A stretch of DNA of 40,243 nt from Tsukamurella sp. 8F (GTDB lineage: Bacteria; Actinomycetota; Actinomycetes; Mycobacteriales; Mycobacteriaceae): NCBI RefSeq assembly GCF_029167375.1, contig NZ_JARFTP010000037.1:1-40243 (forward strand). The letters run 5' to 3'. The position numbers and the translations under genes were made by a program. This document shows, one piece after another, positions 25,591 to 33,415 of the stretch. Positions within the stretch are counted from its first letter, which is position 1, and every line of letters begins with the position of its first letter. The notes beneath the pieces are model-generated. The model was given only the letters and a program-made list of their open reading frames with translations, was not told the origin of the DNA and did not search any database.

Positions 25591-26386
25591 CCGACTTCTC
25601 CTCGGCCATCTTGTCCAGCACGCGACGGACGCGAGCTCCGGCCTCGTCGCCCTCGTACGCGGTAACGACCTCCTCGATGCCACCCTCCTGCTTGATCGAC
25701 CCGTGATCGATCCACATCGCGCGGTCGCACAGCTGGGCCAGGAACTCGTTGGAGTGCGAGGCGAAGACGAGGATGCCGGAGCGGGCGACCAACTCCTGTA
25801 GGCGGATCCGGGCCTTCCGGAGGAAGTCGGCGTCGACGGCGCCGATGCCCTCGTCGAGAAGCAGGATCTCGGGGTCGATCGACGTCACGACCCCGAGGGC
25901 GAGCCGGATCCGCATGCCGGTCGAGTAGGTGCGCAGCGGCATCGACAGGTAGTCGCCGAGCTCGGTGAACTCGGCGATCTCGTCCATCTTGCGCTGCATG
26001 GACTTCCGGGTCTGGCCCAGGAACAGGCCGCGGATGACGATGTTCTCGTACCCGGAGATCTCCGGATCCATGCCGACGCCGAGGTCGAAGACGGGTGCCA
26101 CGCGCCCGCGCACCTGGGCCGCACCCCGGGTCGGCTCGTAGATGCCGGCGAGGACCCGGAGCAGCGTCGACTTGCCGGCACCGTTGTGCCCGACGAGGCC
26201 GATGCGGTCGCCCTCCTCGAGCTGGAGGTTGATGTTCTTGAGTGCCTCGACGACGACCACCTTGTGATCGTTGGACGCGAGGCGGCCGCCGGCTTTGCCC
26301 ATCACTGCCTTCTTGATGGACCGGGACTTCGCATCGAAGATCGGGAAGTCGACGCAGGCGTCGTGGGTCTGAATCGAAACTGTCAT
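25583..26386 (-). CDS. wzt: Galactan ABC exporter ATPase Wzt
   Basis: ATPase that drives export of the lipid-linked galactan (Rv3781 ortholog). The 267-residue protein has Walker A GHNGAGKST at 66-74, signature YSTGM at 154-158, Walker B ILLLDE at 174-179, and the O-antigen-exporter N-terminal strand SIQTHDACVDFPIFD. It has no C-terminal carbohydrate-binding domain, as in other mycolata. It begins 1 nt after wzm ends and overlaps glfT1, so exporter and priming transferase are co-expressed. Confidence 0.94.
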   Translation of the reverse strand: MTVSIQTHDACVDFPIFDAKSRSIKKAVMGKAGGRLASNDHKVVVVEALKNINLQLEEGDRIGLVGHNGAGKSTLLRVLAGIYEPTRGAAQVRGRVAPVFDLGVGMDPEISGYENIVIRGLFLGQTRKSMQRKMDEIAEFTELGDYLSMPLRTYSTGMRIRLALGVVTSIDPEILLLDEGIGAVDADFLRKARIRLQELVARSGILVFASHSNEFLAQLCDRAMWIDHGSIKQEGGIEEVVTAYEGDEAGARVRRVLDKMAEEKSGE

Positions 26387-26387
26387 C

Positions 26388-27242
26388 TCACACCCAATAC
26401 GCGACTCGGGAACGGTACTGCTTCATCAGCAGCATGGTCAGGACCCAGCCCACCAGCGTGCAGCCGATCACGATGAGCCAGTGGTACAGGTGCTGTTCCT
26501 TGCCGATCATCGGCGCCCGGATGATCTCCAGGTAGTGATACAGCGGGTTGATCTCGACTATGCGGGCGCGCTCGGCGTTCCCGTGCGTCTTCGGGACCGT
26601 ATCGAGCGACCAGACGACGGGTGTCGCGTAGAACAGCAGCTGCGTCAGCGCGGTGAGCAGTGGTGCGATGTCCCGGTACCGGGTGGCCAGGATCCCGAAG
26701 AACATCGTGACCCACGCGGCGTTGAGCACCAGCAGCGCGAACGCGGGAAGCGCGAGCAGCATCGAGAACGACCAGTGCAGCGGCGGGAACGCGATGATAA
26801 CCACGACGTAGATCGCGATGTTGTGGAGCAGGAACAGCACCTGGCGCCACACCAGCCGGTACACGTGCACGGACAGCGGCGCCGGTAGCTGCTTGATGAG
26901 GCCCTCGTTCTTGATGAAGACCTCGGAGCCCTCGAGGATCGAGCTCTGGATGAAGTTCCACATGATGAGACCGACGGTGACCTGGGGCAGCATCGTGCGC
27001 AGATTCGCACCCAGGAGCACCGACCACAGCAGCGCCAGCGACGCCGCCATGACACCCGTGGCGATGGTGATCCAGAACGGCCCGATCACCGACCGGCGAT
27101 AACGTTGCTTGACGTCCTGCCAGCCGAGTTCGAGCCACAGCTCGCGGTGCGCGAAGCCGTCTCGCAGGTCCTTGAGCGCGCGCCCCAACGTGCGCGCATC
27201 GGACACCGGCGGGGCAGCGGGCGACGGGGAGGTGACGGACAC
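26388..27242 (-). CDS. wzm: Galactan ABC exporter permease Wzm
   Basis: Membrane permease of the ABC-2 type (Rv3783 ortholog) that moves the undecorated galactan across the membrane together with Wzt. The 284-residue protein has an amphipathic gate helix with WQDVKQRYRRSVIGPFW (about 41-57), then six hydrophobic segments, the KNEGLIKQLPAPLSVHVYR coupling loop (about 110-128) and a C-terminal YRSRVAYWV. GTG at 27242 is the start; no strong ribosome site is visible. It is 27 bp downstream of bpa on the same strand. Confidence 0.93.
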   Translation of the reverse strand: MSVTSPSPAAPPVSDARTLGRALKDLRDGFAHRELWLELGWQDVKQRYRRSVIGPFWITIATGVMAASLALLWSVLLGANLRTMLPQVTVGLIMWNFIQSSILEGSEVFIKNEGLIKQLPAPLSVHVYRLVWRQVLFLLHNIAIYVVVIIAFPPLHWSFSMLLALPAFALLVLNAAWVTMFFGILATRYRDIAPLLTALTQLLFYATPVVWSLDTVPKTHGNAERARIVEINPLYHYLEIIRAPMIGKEQHLYHWLIVIGCTLVGWVLTMLLMKQYRSRVAYWV

Positions 27243-27269
27243 GAGGCCAGAGCCTACCGTCGTACCGCG

Positions 27270-27752
27270 CTACAGATACTGACCGTGCCCGTCGGCCCCG
27301 CGCTGCATCGACGGCGGCAGGGCGCCCTGGCGCATCTGCTCGAGCTGGGCTCGCGCCGCCATCTGCTGCGCGAACAGCGCGGTCTGGATGCCGTGGAAGA
27401 GTCCTTCGAGCCAGCCGACGAGCTGGGCCTGCGCGATGCGCAACTCCGCGTCCGACGGTGTCGACTCGTCCGAGAACGGCAGCGCGAGCCGTTCGAGCTC
27501 GGCCTGCAACTCGGGGGAGAGCCCGTCCTCCAACTCCTTGATGGAACTGCGGTGGATCTCCTTGAGCCGGGTGCGGCTGGCGTCGTCGAGGGGAGCCGCG
27601 CGCACCTCCTCCAGCAACTGCTTGATCATGGTGCCGATGCGCATCACCTTGGCGGGCTGCTCGACCATCGAGTGGAGGTCGTCCGAACTGTCCGAATCTA
27701 CAGCATCGTCTTCGCTCGCGGGAATGATTTCGATGTCGTCTCGGTCGGTCAT
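27270..27752 (-). CDS. bpa: Bacterial proteasome activator Bpa (PafE)
   Basis: ATP-independent ring-forming activator that docks on the 20S proteasome and opens its gate for unfolded substrates. The 160-residue protein has an acidic disordered N-terminus, the four-helix DUF2587 core (about 35-140) and ends in HGQYL, the C-terminal GQYL motif that inserts into proteasome alpha-ring pockets. Its presence implies a proteasome in this organism. ATG 27752 is chosen; the AACAAT box (27764-27759) lies 6 nt upstream, fitting a leaderless message. Upstream codons in this frame have no start with support. The link between bpa and the galactan exporter genes is conserved in Mycobacterium (Rv3780-Rv3783). 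Confidence 0.95.
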   Translation of the reverse strand: MTDRDDIEIIPASEDDAVDSDSSDDLHSMVEQPAKVMRIGTMIKQLLEEVRAAPLDDASRTRLKEIHRSSIKELEDGLSPELQAELERLALPFSDESTPSDAELRIAQAQLVGWLEGLFHGIQTALFAQQMAARAQLEQMRQGALPPSMQRGADGHGQYL

Positions 27753-27884
27753 GAATCCATTGTTACTCACGGGTCGGGACTGTGGGCCCCACCACGGCGG
27801 ACGGGTGTATGGTCCCTGGCAGTGAGCGCGACGATGGACCCCAGTCATCGGGTCCCCGACCACGCGACCGATAGGCTTGAACCC

Positions 27885-29081
27885 ATGTCTTTCGATGTTG
27901 CCAGGGTGCGGGGACTCTTTCCTGCGCTCGGTGACGGATGGATCCATTTCGACCCCCAGGCCGGGGCGCAGATCCCCGCCACGGTCGCCTCTGCGGTGGC
28001 CAGCGCCTTTCGCGGGTTCGTCTCGCAGCCCTCAGGTGTGTATCCGGGCGCTGCGCACACGGCCACCATCGTCACGGCCGCCCGCACCGCGGTAGCCGAC
28101 CTCGTGAACGCCCCCGTCGAGGGCGTCGTGCTGGGCTCCACCCGCGAGCAGTTGCTCGGTGCCCTGGCCGAGGCGATGAGCACGCGGGTGTGGCTCGGCT
28201 CCGAGGTGGTACTGGGCCGTCTCGACGACGAGGAGAACATCACCCCCTGGTTGCGTCTCGCCGATCGCGTGGGCGCGACCGTCCGTTGGGCCGAGGCCGA
28301 CATCGAGACCGGTGAGGTCCCGTCTTGGCAATACGAGCAGCTGGTCAATTCGGCGACGTCGGTGGTGGCTACGACCCTGGCTTCGTCGACCATCGGGACG
28401 ACGGTGGACGTATCGGCTGCTGCGCAGGCCGCGCGGTCCGTCGGTGCGCTGCTGGTCGTGGATGCGACCAGCGCGGCGTCCTACGAGGTGATCGACCTCG
28501 AGACCCTCGGGGCCGACGTCGTCGTCGTGTCCGCGAACAGGTGGGGCGGACCGCAGGCCGCGGCGCTCGCCTTCCGCGATCCGACGGTGCTGGAGCGGCT
28601 CCGGGCAGTCGCCGTCGACCCGCGGGCCAGGGGGCCGGAGCGGCTCGAGGCGGGTGAGCACTCGTACGCGATGCTCGGCGGCCTGGTCGCGTCCATCGAC
28701 CACCTGGCCGGTCTCGACGAGGCCGCGTCCGGTACGCGCCGCGAGCGGCTGCAGTTCTCCCTCCGGTCCGTGCGCGACTACCAGCAGCGGCTGCTGCGCT
28801 ACCTCCTGGCCTCGCTGGAGACGGCGCCGCAGGTCTCGGTGATCGGGACGGCCTCGCGCCGGATTCCGACGGTGTCCTTCACCGTGCCCGGCGTGCCCGC
28901 ACAGAAGGCCGCGAAACGGTTGGCGGACAACGGGATATGTGCCCTGTGCGATGTGCCGAGCAGGTTCTTCGACGGTCTCGGCGTGCCGGAGTACGGAGGC
29001 GCGGTCACCGTCGGGTTGGGCGTATATTCCACTCCGTACGATGTGGACCAACTCGTCCGGGCACTCGGCTCACTCGCCTAG
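27885..29081 (+). CDS. Class V aminotransferase-fold protein, PLP lysine missing
   Basis: 398-residue member of the cysteine desulfurase/VC1184-like branch of fold type I PLP enzymes, at the position of Rv3778c in Mycobacterium. The core is recognisable: VVDATSAASYEVIDL (Asp193 would contact the PLP ring) and DVVVVSANRWGGPQAAALAF. The usual S-x-H/Y-K-x-x-GP motif reads S-A-N-R-W-G-G-P, so the Schiff-base lysine is Arg219 (AGG). Either the protein is not a classical PLP enzyme or it has changed function. ATG 27885 follows a TAGGCT box (27872-27877) by 7 nt. It is divergent from bpa and convergent with a lipoprotein gene whose stop codon shares a CTAG with its own. Confidence 0.82.
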   Translation: MSFDVARVRGLFPALGDGWIHFDPQAGAQIPATVASAVASAFRGFVSQPSGVYPGAAHTATIVTAARTAVADLVNAPVEGVVLGSTREQLLGALAEAMSTRVWLGSEVVLGRLDDEENITPWLRLADRVGATVRWAEADIETGEVPSWQYEQLVNSATSVVATTLASSTIGTTVDVSAAAQAARSVGALLVVDATSAASYEVIDLETLGADVVVVSANRWGGPQAAALAFRDPTVLERLRAVAVDPRARGPERLEAGEHSYAMLGGLVASIDHLAGLDEAASGTRRERLQFSLRSVRDYQQRLLRYLLASLETAPQVSVIGTASRRIPTVSFTVPGVPAQKAAKRLADNGICALCDVPSRFFDGLGVPEYGGAVTVGLGVYSTPYDVDQLVRALGSLA

Positions 29082-29893
29082 TCCCGGGACAGCTTCTGCA
29101 GCATGCCCGGCCGCATCAGATCCGATAGCTTCGCCCACGGCACCGTCACCGGGATGTACGAGCCGAGGACGAAGGGCACCGATACGAACGCCTGGAACCC
29201 GTCCCGCCGTGGGAGCCAGTCGCGGAAGTCGTCGTAGCCTGCGTCCTGCAGCCTGCGGCTGCCGTCCAGCCCGGGTGCGAGCGACCGCATCCGGGCCAGC
29301 GCTGTCGCCGGGTCGGTGAACACGTCGTCGAATGCGATGGGGGAGGCCGTGGCCGTGTCGATCACGATCGTGGCTATGGACGTGTACGGGTGGGCTGCGC
29401 GGTATGCGAAGGACTCGGCGACGATGAGCCCCGACACCAGGTACGGGGTTATCGATGTGACGGCGGTACGGAACCCGGCGGGTACGACGCCGTCCTCTGT
29501 CGTGTAGCGACGACCGTCGGCTTCCGAGCCCGGTAGGACGGCTCGCTGCCCGGCGCGTACTGCGGCACGGAAGCGCTCGACGACCGCGGGGGAGCCGCCT
29601 GTCAGCGTCGGAATGGTGGTGCGGTACTTCGATTCTCCTTCCGTGCCACTGACGACGGTCGTGCCGGGGATGTAGCCCGACGCCGGGCCGGCTGCCGCGG
29701 GCGCCGTCGACGGCGGGCCGAACGGGGAGGCGGTCTGCGGTGCCGGGTTCTGTGATCGGGTGCTTGGCGACGACGTGCGCGACGGCGCCGGGCTCTGGGT
29801 GGACGAAAGGCTGCGGTCCGCCGGCGTCGACGGGCCGCACGCGGCGACGAGCAGCGCGGCGGCGAATGCGGTCACCGCCGCGCGGGGTTTCAC
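29078..29893 (-). CDS. DUF3298-like (RsiV/PdaC-type) secreted lipoprotein
   Basis: 271-residue exported lipoprotein: a short signal peptide with lipobox VAAC (Cys about 19), a Ser/Thr/Pro-rich linker to about residue 65, then a globular domain. The segment SFAYRAAHPYTSIATIVIDTATASPIAFDDVF matches the pattern of DUF3298 domains (GAAHP..., D-x-x-T-G-x-x-x-x-L-x-D-x-F), found in RsiV and related extracytoplasmic proteins. Ligand and role are unknown. The start is GTG 29893, overlapping the upstream stop as GTGA. An open frame extending upstream to 30493 lies inside the previous gene. It is third in an operon with the oxidoreductase and hypothetical gene. Confidence 0.75.
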   Translation of the reverse strand: MKPRAAVTAFAAALLVAACGPSTPADRSLSSTQSPAPSRTSSPSTRSQNPAPQTASPFGPPSTAPAAAGPASGYIPGTTVVSGTEGESKYRTTIPTLTGGSPAVVERFRAAVRAGQRAVLPGSEADGRRYTTEDGVVPAGFRTAVTSITPYLVSGLIVAESFAYRAAHPYTSIATIVIDTATASPIAFDDVFTDPATALARMRSLAPGLDGSRRLQDAGYDDFRDWLPRRDGFQAFVSVPFVLGSYIPVTVPWAKLSDLMRPGMLQKLSRD

Positions 29894-30858
29894 TGCTCGG
29901 CTGCCACGCGGAACGCGTCGGAGGTGTAGAACGCCGCGAGGCGGCGACGGATGAGGGGTTCGAGGAATCCGCGCTCGTCGAGCATCTCGAACACCGGTGG
30001 TCCGAAGCGCAGCGCCTCTTCGATCATGTCCTCGCGCCCCACGCCCACCTCGTTCAGGATCTCGTAGAGCGATGTGTCGCTGTACTTCTCGAAGAAGTAG
30101 TCGATGCCGGCGTCCAGCGCGTCGTGGAAGTACCCGGTCTCGCGGAAGACCCGCCAGAACTCGAAGACGAGCACGACGATCGCCTCGACGTCGTCCTCGG
30201 ACACCAGATCCCGGAACGATCCGAGCCGAGTGTCCCGGTGTTGGTGCCACAGCTCCCGGGCGGCGGCCTCTGGCTCTTCGGCCGCGCCGGTCGCGGACTT
30301 CTCCAGCACGTAGGCGACGGCCCTGCGTACGGCGTCCTCGGCGTGCTGATCTACGGTAGCGGGCAACCGGATCCGGCCGATACGGCGCACTCCGGGAAGG
30401 CGGTCGAGGACCGCCCGGCCGTCGTCGGCGACTGCGGTGGCGGCGTGCCGCAATGCTGTGGCGCACACGTCGACGGCGACCGGGCTCGTCCACAGCCGCT
30501 CGGCAAGTCGTCGCGTGACGTCGAGATCCGCTGCGGTGGAGGCAAGCTCGTCGAAGCTGCGGGCATCGAAGACGTCGGATAACGCGTTGTCGTCGTTGGT
30601 TCTGTGCCGATAGAGGACGCTCGCGATCTCACCGACCAGCTCCGGGATCGCGCCCTCGACCGGCACCTGTGCCGCGTATTTGCGCGCGACGGCCTTGATC
30701 ATCTCGGGTGTGACCGCCTCGCCGAGTGTGATCTGCGAGGCGGTGTCTAGGGCGTTCTCCACCTCCTCCAGAATGAGACTGTGGAATGCGTTGCCGCGCA
30801 GCTGCTCCCGCTCGTAGGCCACGTGTGCATCGAGCAGCCGGTTCGCGAGATCCGTCAT
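29890..30858 (-). CDS. Helical hypothetical protein
   Basis: 322 residues, predicted mainly helical and soluble, acidic, with no signal peptide, membrane segment or known motif that I can see. Distinctive segments are a basic-hydrophobic RRIGRIRLPATVDQ patch in the centre and an aromatic FFEKYSDTSLYEILNEVG stretch near 250. It overlaps both neighbours by 4 nt (ATGA with the oxidoreductase upstream, GTGA with the lipoprotein downstream), so the three are certainly translated from one message. Homologs probably exist in related genomes, but no function can be assigned. Confidence 0.8.
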   Translation of the reverse strand: MTDLANRLLDAHVAYEREQLRGNAFHSLILEEVENALDTASQITLGEAVTPEMIKAVARKYAAQVPVEGAIPELVGEIASVLYRHRTNDDNALSDVFDARSFDELASTAADLDVTRRLAERLWTSPVAVDVCATALRHAATAVADDGRAVLDRLPGVRRIGRIRLPATVDQHAEDAVRRAVAYVLEKSATGAAEEPEAAARELWHQHRDTRLGSFRDLVSEDDVEAIVVLVFEFWRVFRETGYFHDALDAGIDYFFEKYSDTSLYEILNEVGVGREDMIEEALRFGPPVFEMLDERGFLEPLIRRRLAAFYTSDAFRVAAEQ

Positions 30859-31829
30859 GACGTCTCGCTCAGGAGGAGGACCTTGCCCACGGAATCGGGC
30901 GAATCCAGCAGGGCTTGAGCATCTTCCGCGTCGGCGAGTGGCAATCGTGCCGAGATGACGGGCCTGACCGATCCGTTCGCAACGAGCGGCCAGACGTGCT
31001 CGACGACCTCCGCGACGATCGCAGCCTTCGATCCCGGCCCCGTGAGGGGACGATTGCGAACGTTGGTGCCGATCACCCGGGCGCGCTTACCGATAAGGGC
31101 GCCGATGTTCAGCTCGCCCTGTGCGCCACCCTGCATGCCGATGATGACGAGCCGCCCACCTGTGGCGAGCGCGGAGACGTTGGGGCCCAGGTACTTCGCA
31201 CCCATGATGTCCAGGATCAGGTCGACGCGGCCGGCGAGTTCCTCGGCGAAATCCTGCTCGCGGTAGTTGATCACGATGTCGGCGCCGAGCTCGACGCAGC
31301 GCTGCGCCTTACCTTCGGAGCCGACGGTCGCGGCCACCGTCGCCCCGAGAGCCTTAGCGACCTGTATTGCGTACGTGCCGATTCCGCTGCCGCCGCCGTG
31401 CACCAGGAATGTCTCGCCCGACCGCAGCCCGCCCTCCATGACGAGGTTGGACCAGACGGTGCTCGCGGCTTCCGGCAGCGCGGCCGCGTCGACGATGTCT
31501 ACCCCTCCGGGGACCGGCAACAGCTGCGACGCGGGAACGACCGCGTATTCGGCGTAGCCGCCGCCCGCGATGAGCGCGCAGACCGCGTCCCCGGGTGCGT
31601 GACCCGTGACGCCCTCGCCGAGCGACTCGATCGTGCCCGATACCTCGAGGCCCATTATGTCGCTGATCCCGGGAGGCGGCGGGTACAGCCCGCGGCGTTG
31701 CATGAGGTCGGCCCGGTTCACCCCGGCGGCGGCCACTTTCACCAGCACCTCGCCGGGCGCCGGCTGCGGGGTCGTCACCTCGGCGACCCGCAGGTCTCGG
31801 GTGGTCTCGTCCACGACGATCGCGCGCAT
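30855..31829 (-). CDS. Zinc-independent NADPH:quinone oxidoreductase (MDR family)
   Basis: 324-residue medium-chain dehydrogenase/reductase of the QOR/PIG3 group, corresponding in position to Rv3777 of M. tuberculosis. It has the N-terminal catalytic domain with GVNRADLMQRRGLYPPPPG (about 36-54), a GLEVSG motif and the NADPH-binding GGGSGIG at 145-151. No catalytic zinc cysteines are present, as usual for quinone reductases. Likely reaction: NADPH-dependent reduction of quinones or enones in the cytosol. It is the first gene of a three-gene operon with 4-nt overlaps. The upstream DNA has TACCCA close to the ATG but no Shine-Dalgarno sequence. Confidence 0.9.
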   Translation of the reverse strand: MRAIVVDETTRDLRVAEVTTPQPAPGEVLVKVAAAGVNRADLMQRRGLYPPPPGISDIMGLEVSGTIESLGEGVTGHAPGDAVCALIAGGGYAEYAVVPASQLLPVPGGVDIVDAAALPEAASTVWSNLVMEGGLRSGETFLVHGGGSGIGTYAIQVAKALGATVAATVGSEGKAQRCVELGADIVINYREQDFAEELAGRVDLILDIMGAKYLGPNVSALATGGRLVIIGMQGGAQGELNIGALIGKRARVIGTNVRNRPLTGPGSKAAIVAEVVEHVWPLVANGSVRPVISARLPLADAEDAQALLDSPDSVGKVLLLSETS

Positions 31830-31900
31830 GACTCATGGGTAGCACACAAGACGGACGCGGGTTGCTCACGGTGCGGCTTCGACTTCGATAGTGTGCCTGC

Positions 31901-31936
31901 ATGTCCTGCTGGCCGTGGTCCGTCTGGTTTCCGTGA
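31901..31936 (+). CDS. Putative 11-codon Trp-rich leader peptide
   Basis: Mini-ORF encoding MSCWPWSVWFP. TAGTGT (31889-31894) lies exactly 6 nt before the ATG, the same leaderless arrangement as at real genes nearby. The TGA stop overlaps the GTG start at 31933 of the following gene (GTGA), so translation could be coupled. Three Trp and one Cys in 11 codons suggest a ribosome-sensing leader. This is inference; a chance ORF of this length is possible. Confidence 0.4.
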   Translation: MSCWPWSVWFP

Positions 31937-32442
31937 CGATGGAGGATCCGCACGGAAGCGAGCGCTACCCGCTCCTGTACAGCACCCCCGACCGTCTGGA
32001 GGAACCCGGCGGCGGTTCGCCGGTCGGCGGTTCGTCCGTCGGCGGAGGTGGAGCTGGAGGTGGCCGCGTCACCTGGTTGCATCTCGTGGCGGCGTGCGCT
32101 GCGGTGGGCACCGTGATCGCTCTGGTGGCGACCTTCGTCCAGAGCGCCTCGGCCACGCGGACTCCGGCCCCGACGACGGTGCGGGTACCTGTGGCGACGT
32201 CCTCTGCGGCTCCGGCGGGTGCCACGCCGAGTGGCCCGAGCCCGGCTCCGTCGAGCAGCGTCTCGTCTGCACGTCCGAGTGTGAGCCCGAGCGGCGACGC
32301 ACCCCGACGATCGGGTTCACCGCGTGCTCGGGGCGGGCAGGATGCGTCTCGCGCTACGCCCGCGAAGCCGACCTGCATGCGGAAGCAGTGGGTGTACCGG
32401 CCCTCGAAGGGCACGTTCGAGCAGATGGAGCTGCCCTGCTGA
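31933..32442 (+). CDS. Single-pass membrane protein with Ser/Thr/Pro-rich exterior
   Basis: Unrecognised 169-residue protein. A short N-terminal cytosolic part with YPLLYSTPD is followed by a Gly/Ser-rich linker (GGGSPVGGSSVGGGGAGGG), one hydrophobic segment (WLHLVAACAAVGTVIALVATFV, about 48-69), a low-complexity Ala/Pro/Ser/Thr region of about 75 residues that would lie outside the membrane, and a small C-terminal segment with two cysteines (CMRKQWVYRP ... MELPC) that could form a disulfide. The start is uncertain: GTG 31933 (coupled to the mini-ORF), ATG 31939 or GTG 31891. GTG 31933 is preferred for the coupling. It is divergent from the oxidoreductase operon and ends 77 bp before tRNA-Ser. 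Confidence 0.6.
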   Translation: MTMEDPHGSERYPLLYSTPDRLEEPGGGSPVGGSSVGGGGAGGGRVTWLHLVAACAAVGTVIALVATFVQSASATRTPAPTTVRVPVATSSAAPAGATPSGPSPAPSSSVSSARPSVSPSGDAPRRSGSPRARGGQDASRATPAKPTCMRKQWVYRPSKGTFEQMELPC

Positions 32443-32519
32443 GCGCTGTCGATCGCGCGCCGGTACCGCGTCGGTGGTGCGAGGAGGCGAATGCCGGGTC
32501 CGGTAGGATGCCTGCTCAG

Positions 32520-32604
32520 GGAAGCGTGGCAGAGCGGCCGAATGCACTCGCCTTGAAAGCGAGCGTGGGTGAAACCACCGGGGGTTCAAATCCCTCCGCT
32601 TCCG
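32520..32604 (+). tRNA. serT: tRNA-Ser (anticodon UGA)
   Basis: 85-nt class II tRNA. The acceptor stem GGAAGCG pairs with CGCTTCC and the discriminator is G. The anticodon stem CTCGC/GCGAG encloses the loop CTTGAAA with anticodon TGA at 32554-32556. A long variable arm precedes the T-arm GGGGGTTCAAATCCCTC. CCA is not encoded. A TAGGAT box at 32504-32509 is a probable -10. The 3' end is a classic integration target, and accessory genes begin just downstream. Confidence 0.96.
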
Positions 32605-32694
32605 CAGGTGATAGGGGGTGTCCGGGAGTGGAGTGCGGCGACCGGGGCCTGAGAGTGACCCAGTGCAAACGCTATGAGAATCGTTGATCGACAA

Positions 32695-32712
32695 CACTAG
32701 CCACTGCTAGTG
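32695..32712. terminator. Small inverted repeat at the tetR 3' end
   Basis: Perfect 6-bp arms CACTAG / CTAGTG around CCACTG. It includes the TAG stop of the minus-strand tetR gene. Its CACTGCTA also occurs in the palindrome at the tetR promoter (33383-33399). It is too short to be a strong terminator, so its function is uncertain. Confidence 0.35.
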
Positions 32713-33330
32713 ATCGGTGGGTGCCGCTGGCCGGGCGGAGAGCTCGGCGTGTTGCCCGACCGTCGCGTCCAGCGCGTGGATGCAGATTCGGAGGTTTTCG
32801 TCGGGGGTCAGGTCGTGTTCGATGAGCGCGAGTCCTGTGGTCTCGCGGACCAATGCAATCCATCCGCGGAACGATGCCTCTGCCAATCGTCTATTCGTTC
32901 CTGCGCAGCCGGCGGCGTCAAGAGCTGCCCGACCGATCACGCCGAAGGTGGTGGCGACCGGTTCTCGGACTGCTGGGGCGGCGGCGATCGAGCTGCGATT
33001 CGCGATCAGAACCAGGTTCGGGTGCTGTTCGTAGAAGGCTAAGTACTTGGTAAGCGCGTCGATGAGCCAGTCGCGCACTGTACTCGAGTCCCGAAGGTCG
33101 GCGACAGGAAGAATCGACTCGTGGGCCCGCTGCCACACGGCGCCGAAAAACTCTGCCTTCGTTGGAAAGTAGTGATAAAGCAACGCCCGCGTCACGTCGG
33201 CGTGGCCGGCGATCTCCTCCATCGACAGTTCGTCGAATCGACCACCATCGAACAACTCTTCGCCAACGTCCAGGAGCTGCGTGCGTCGCTGCTTCGGTGT
33301 CATGCGACGACGAGTGCTCACGTGACTCAA
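32707..33330 (-). CDS. TetR-family transcriptional regulator
   Basis: 207-residue TetR protein with an N-terminal helix-turn-helix (FDELSMEEIAGHADVTRALLYHYFPTKAEFF, about 30-60) and a ligand domain typical of regulators for hydrophobic compounds; ligand unknown. The TTG at 33330 is taken as start because a perfect AGGAGG (33343-33338) lies 7 nt upstream. GTG codons at 33360 and 33321 and ATG 33303 are alternatives, and 33360 would sit almost at the transcript start. Divergent from an alpha/beta hydrolase; its own TATAAT lies inside the palindrome at 33364-33385, so it should repress both genes. Confidence 0.85.
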   Translation of the reverse strand: MSHVSTRRRMTPKQRRTQLLDVGEELFDGGRFDELSMEEIAGHADVTRALLYHYFPTKAEFFGAVWQRAHESILPVADLRDSSTVRDWLIDALTKYLAFYEQHPNLVLIANRSSIAAAPAVREPVATTFGVIGRAALDAAGCAGTNRRLAEASFRGWIALVRETTGLALIEHDLTPDENLRICIHALDATVGQHAELSARPAAPTDH

Positions 33331-33353
33331 TCTAGCGCCTCCTGTGCTCGACC

Positions 33354-33399
33354 TTGTCACGCACTATTATACTCGCGTATAATAGCAGTGGCACTGCTA
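33354..33399. promoter_or_regulatory. Overlapping divergent promoters in TetR operators
   Basis: Plus strand: TTGTCA (33354-33359), 18-bp spacer, TATAAT (33378-33383) for the hydrolase. Minus strand: TATAAT (33371-33366) for tetR. Both -10 boxes lie in one perfect palindrome, arms CTATTATAC / GTATAATAG (33364-33385). A second palindrome, TAGCAGTG-G-CACTGCTA, follows at 33383-33399 around the hydrolase transcript start. Confidence 0.8.
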
Positions 33400-33415
33400 C
33401 TCGAAGGAGCCGCTC

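Noticed and set aside
27105-27884. 260-codon N-terminal extension of the aminotransferase homolog
   Set aside because: It is antisense to bpa and the wzm 5' end; homologs begin at the ATG at 27885, which has its own -10 box.
30915-32687. 590-codon plus-strand frame spanning the oxidoreductase and tRNA-Ser
   Set aside because: It crosses an RNA gene and several genes on both strands and has no domain.
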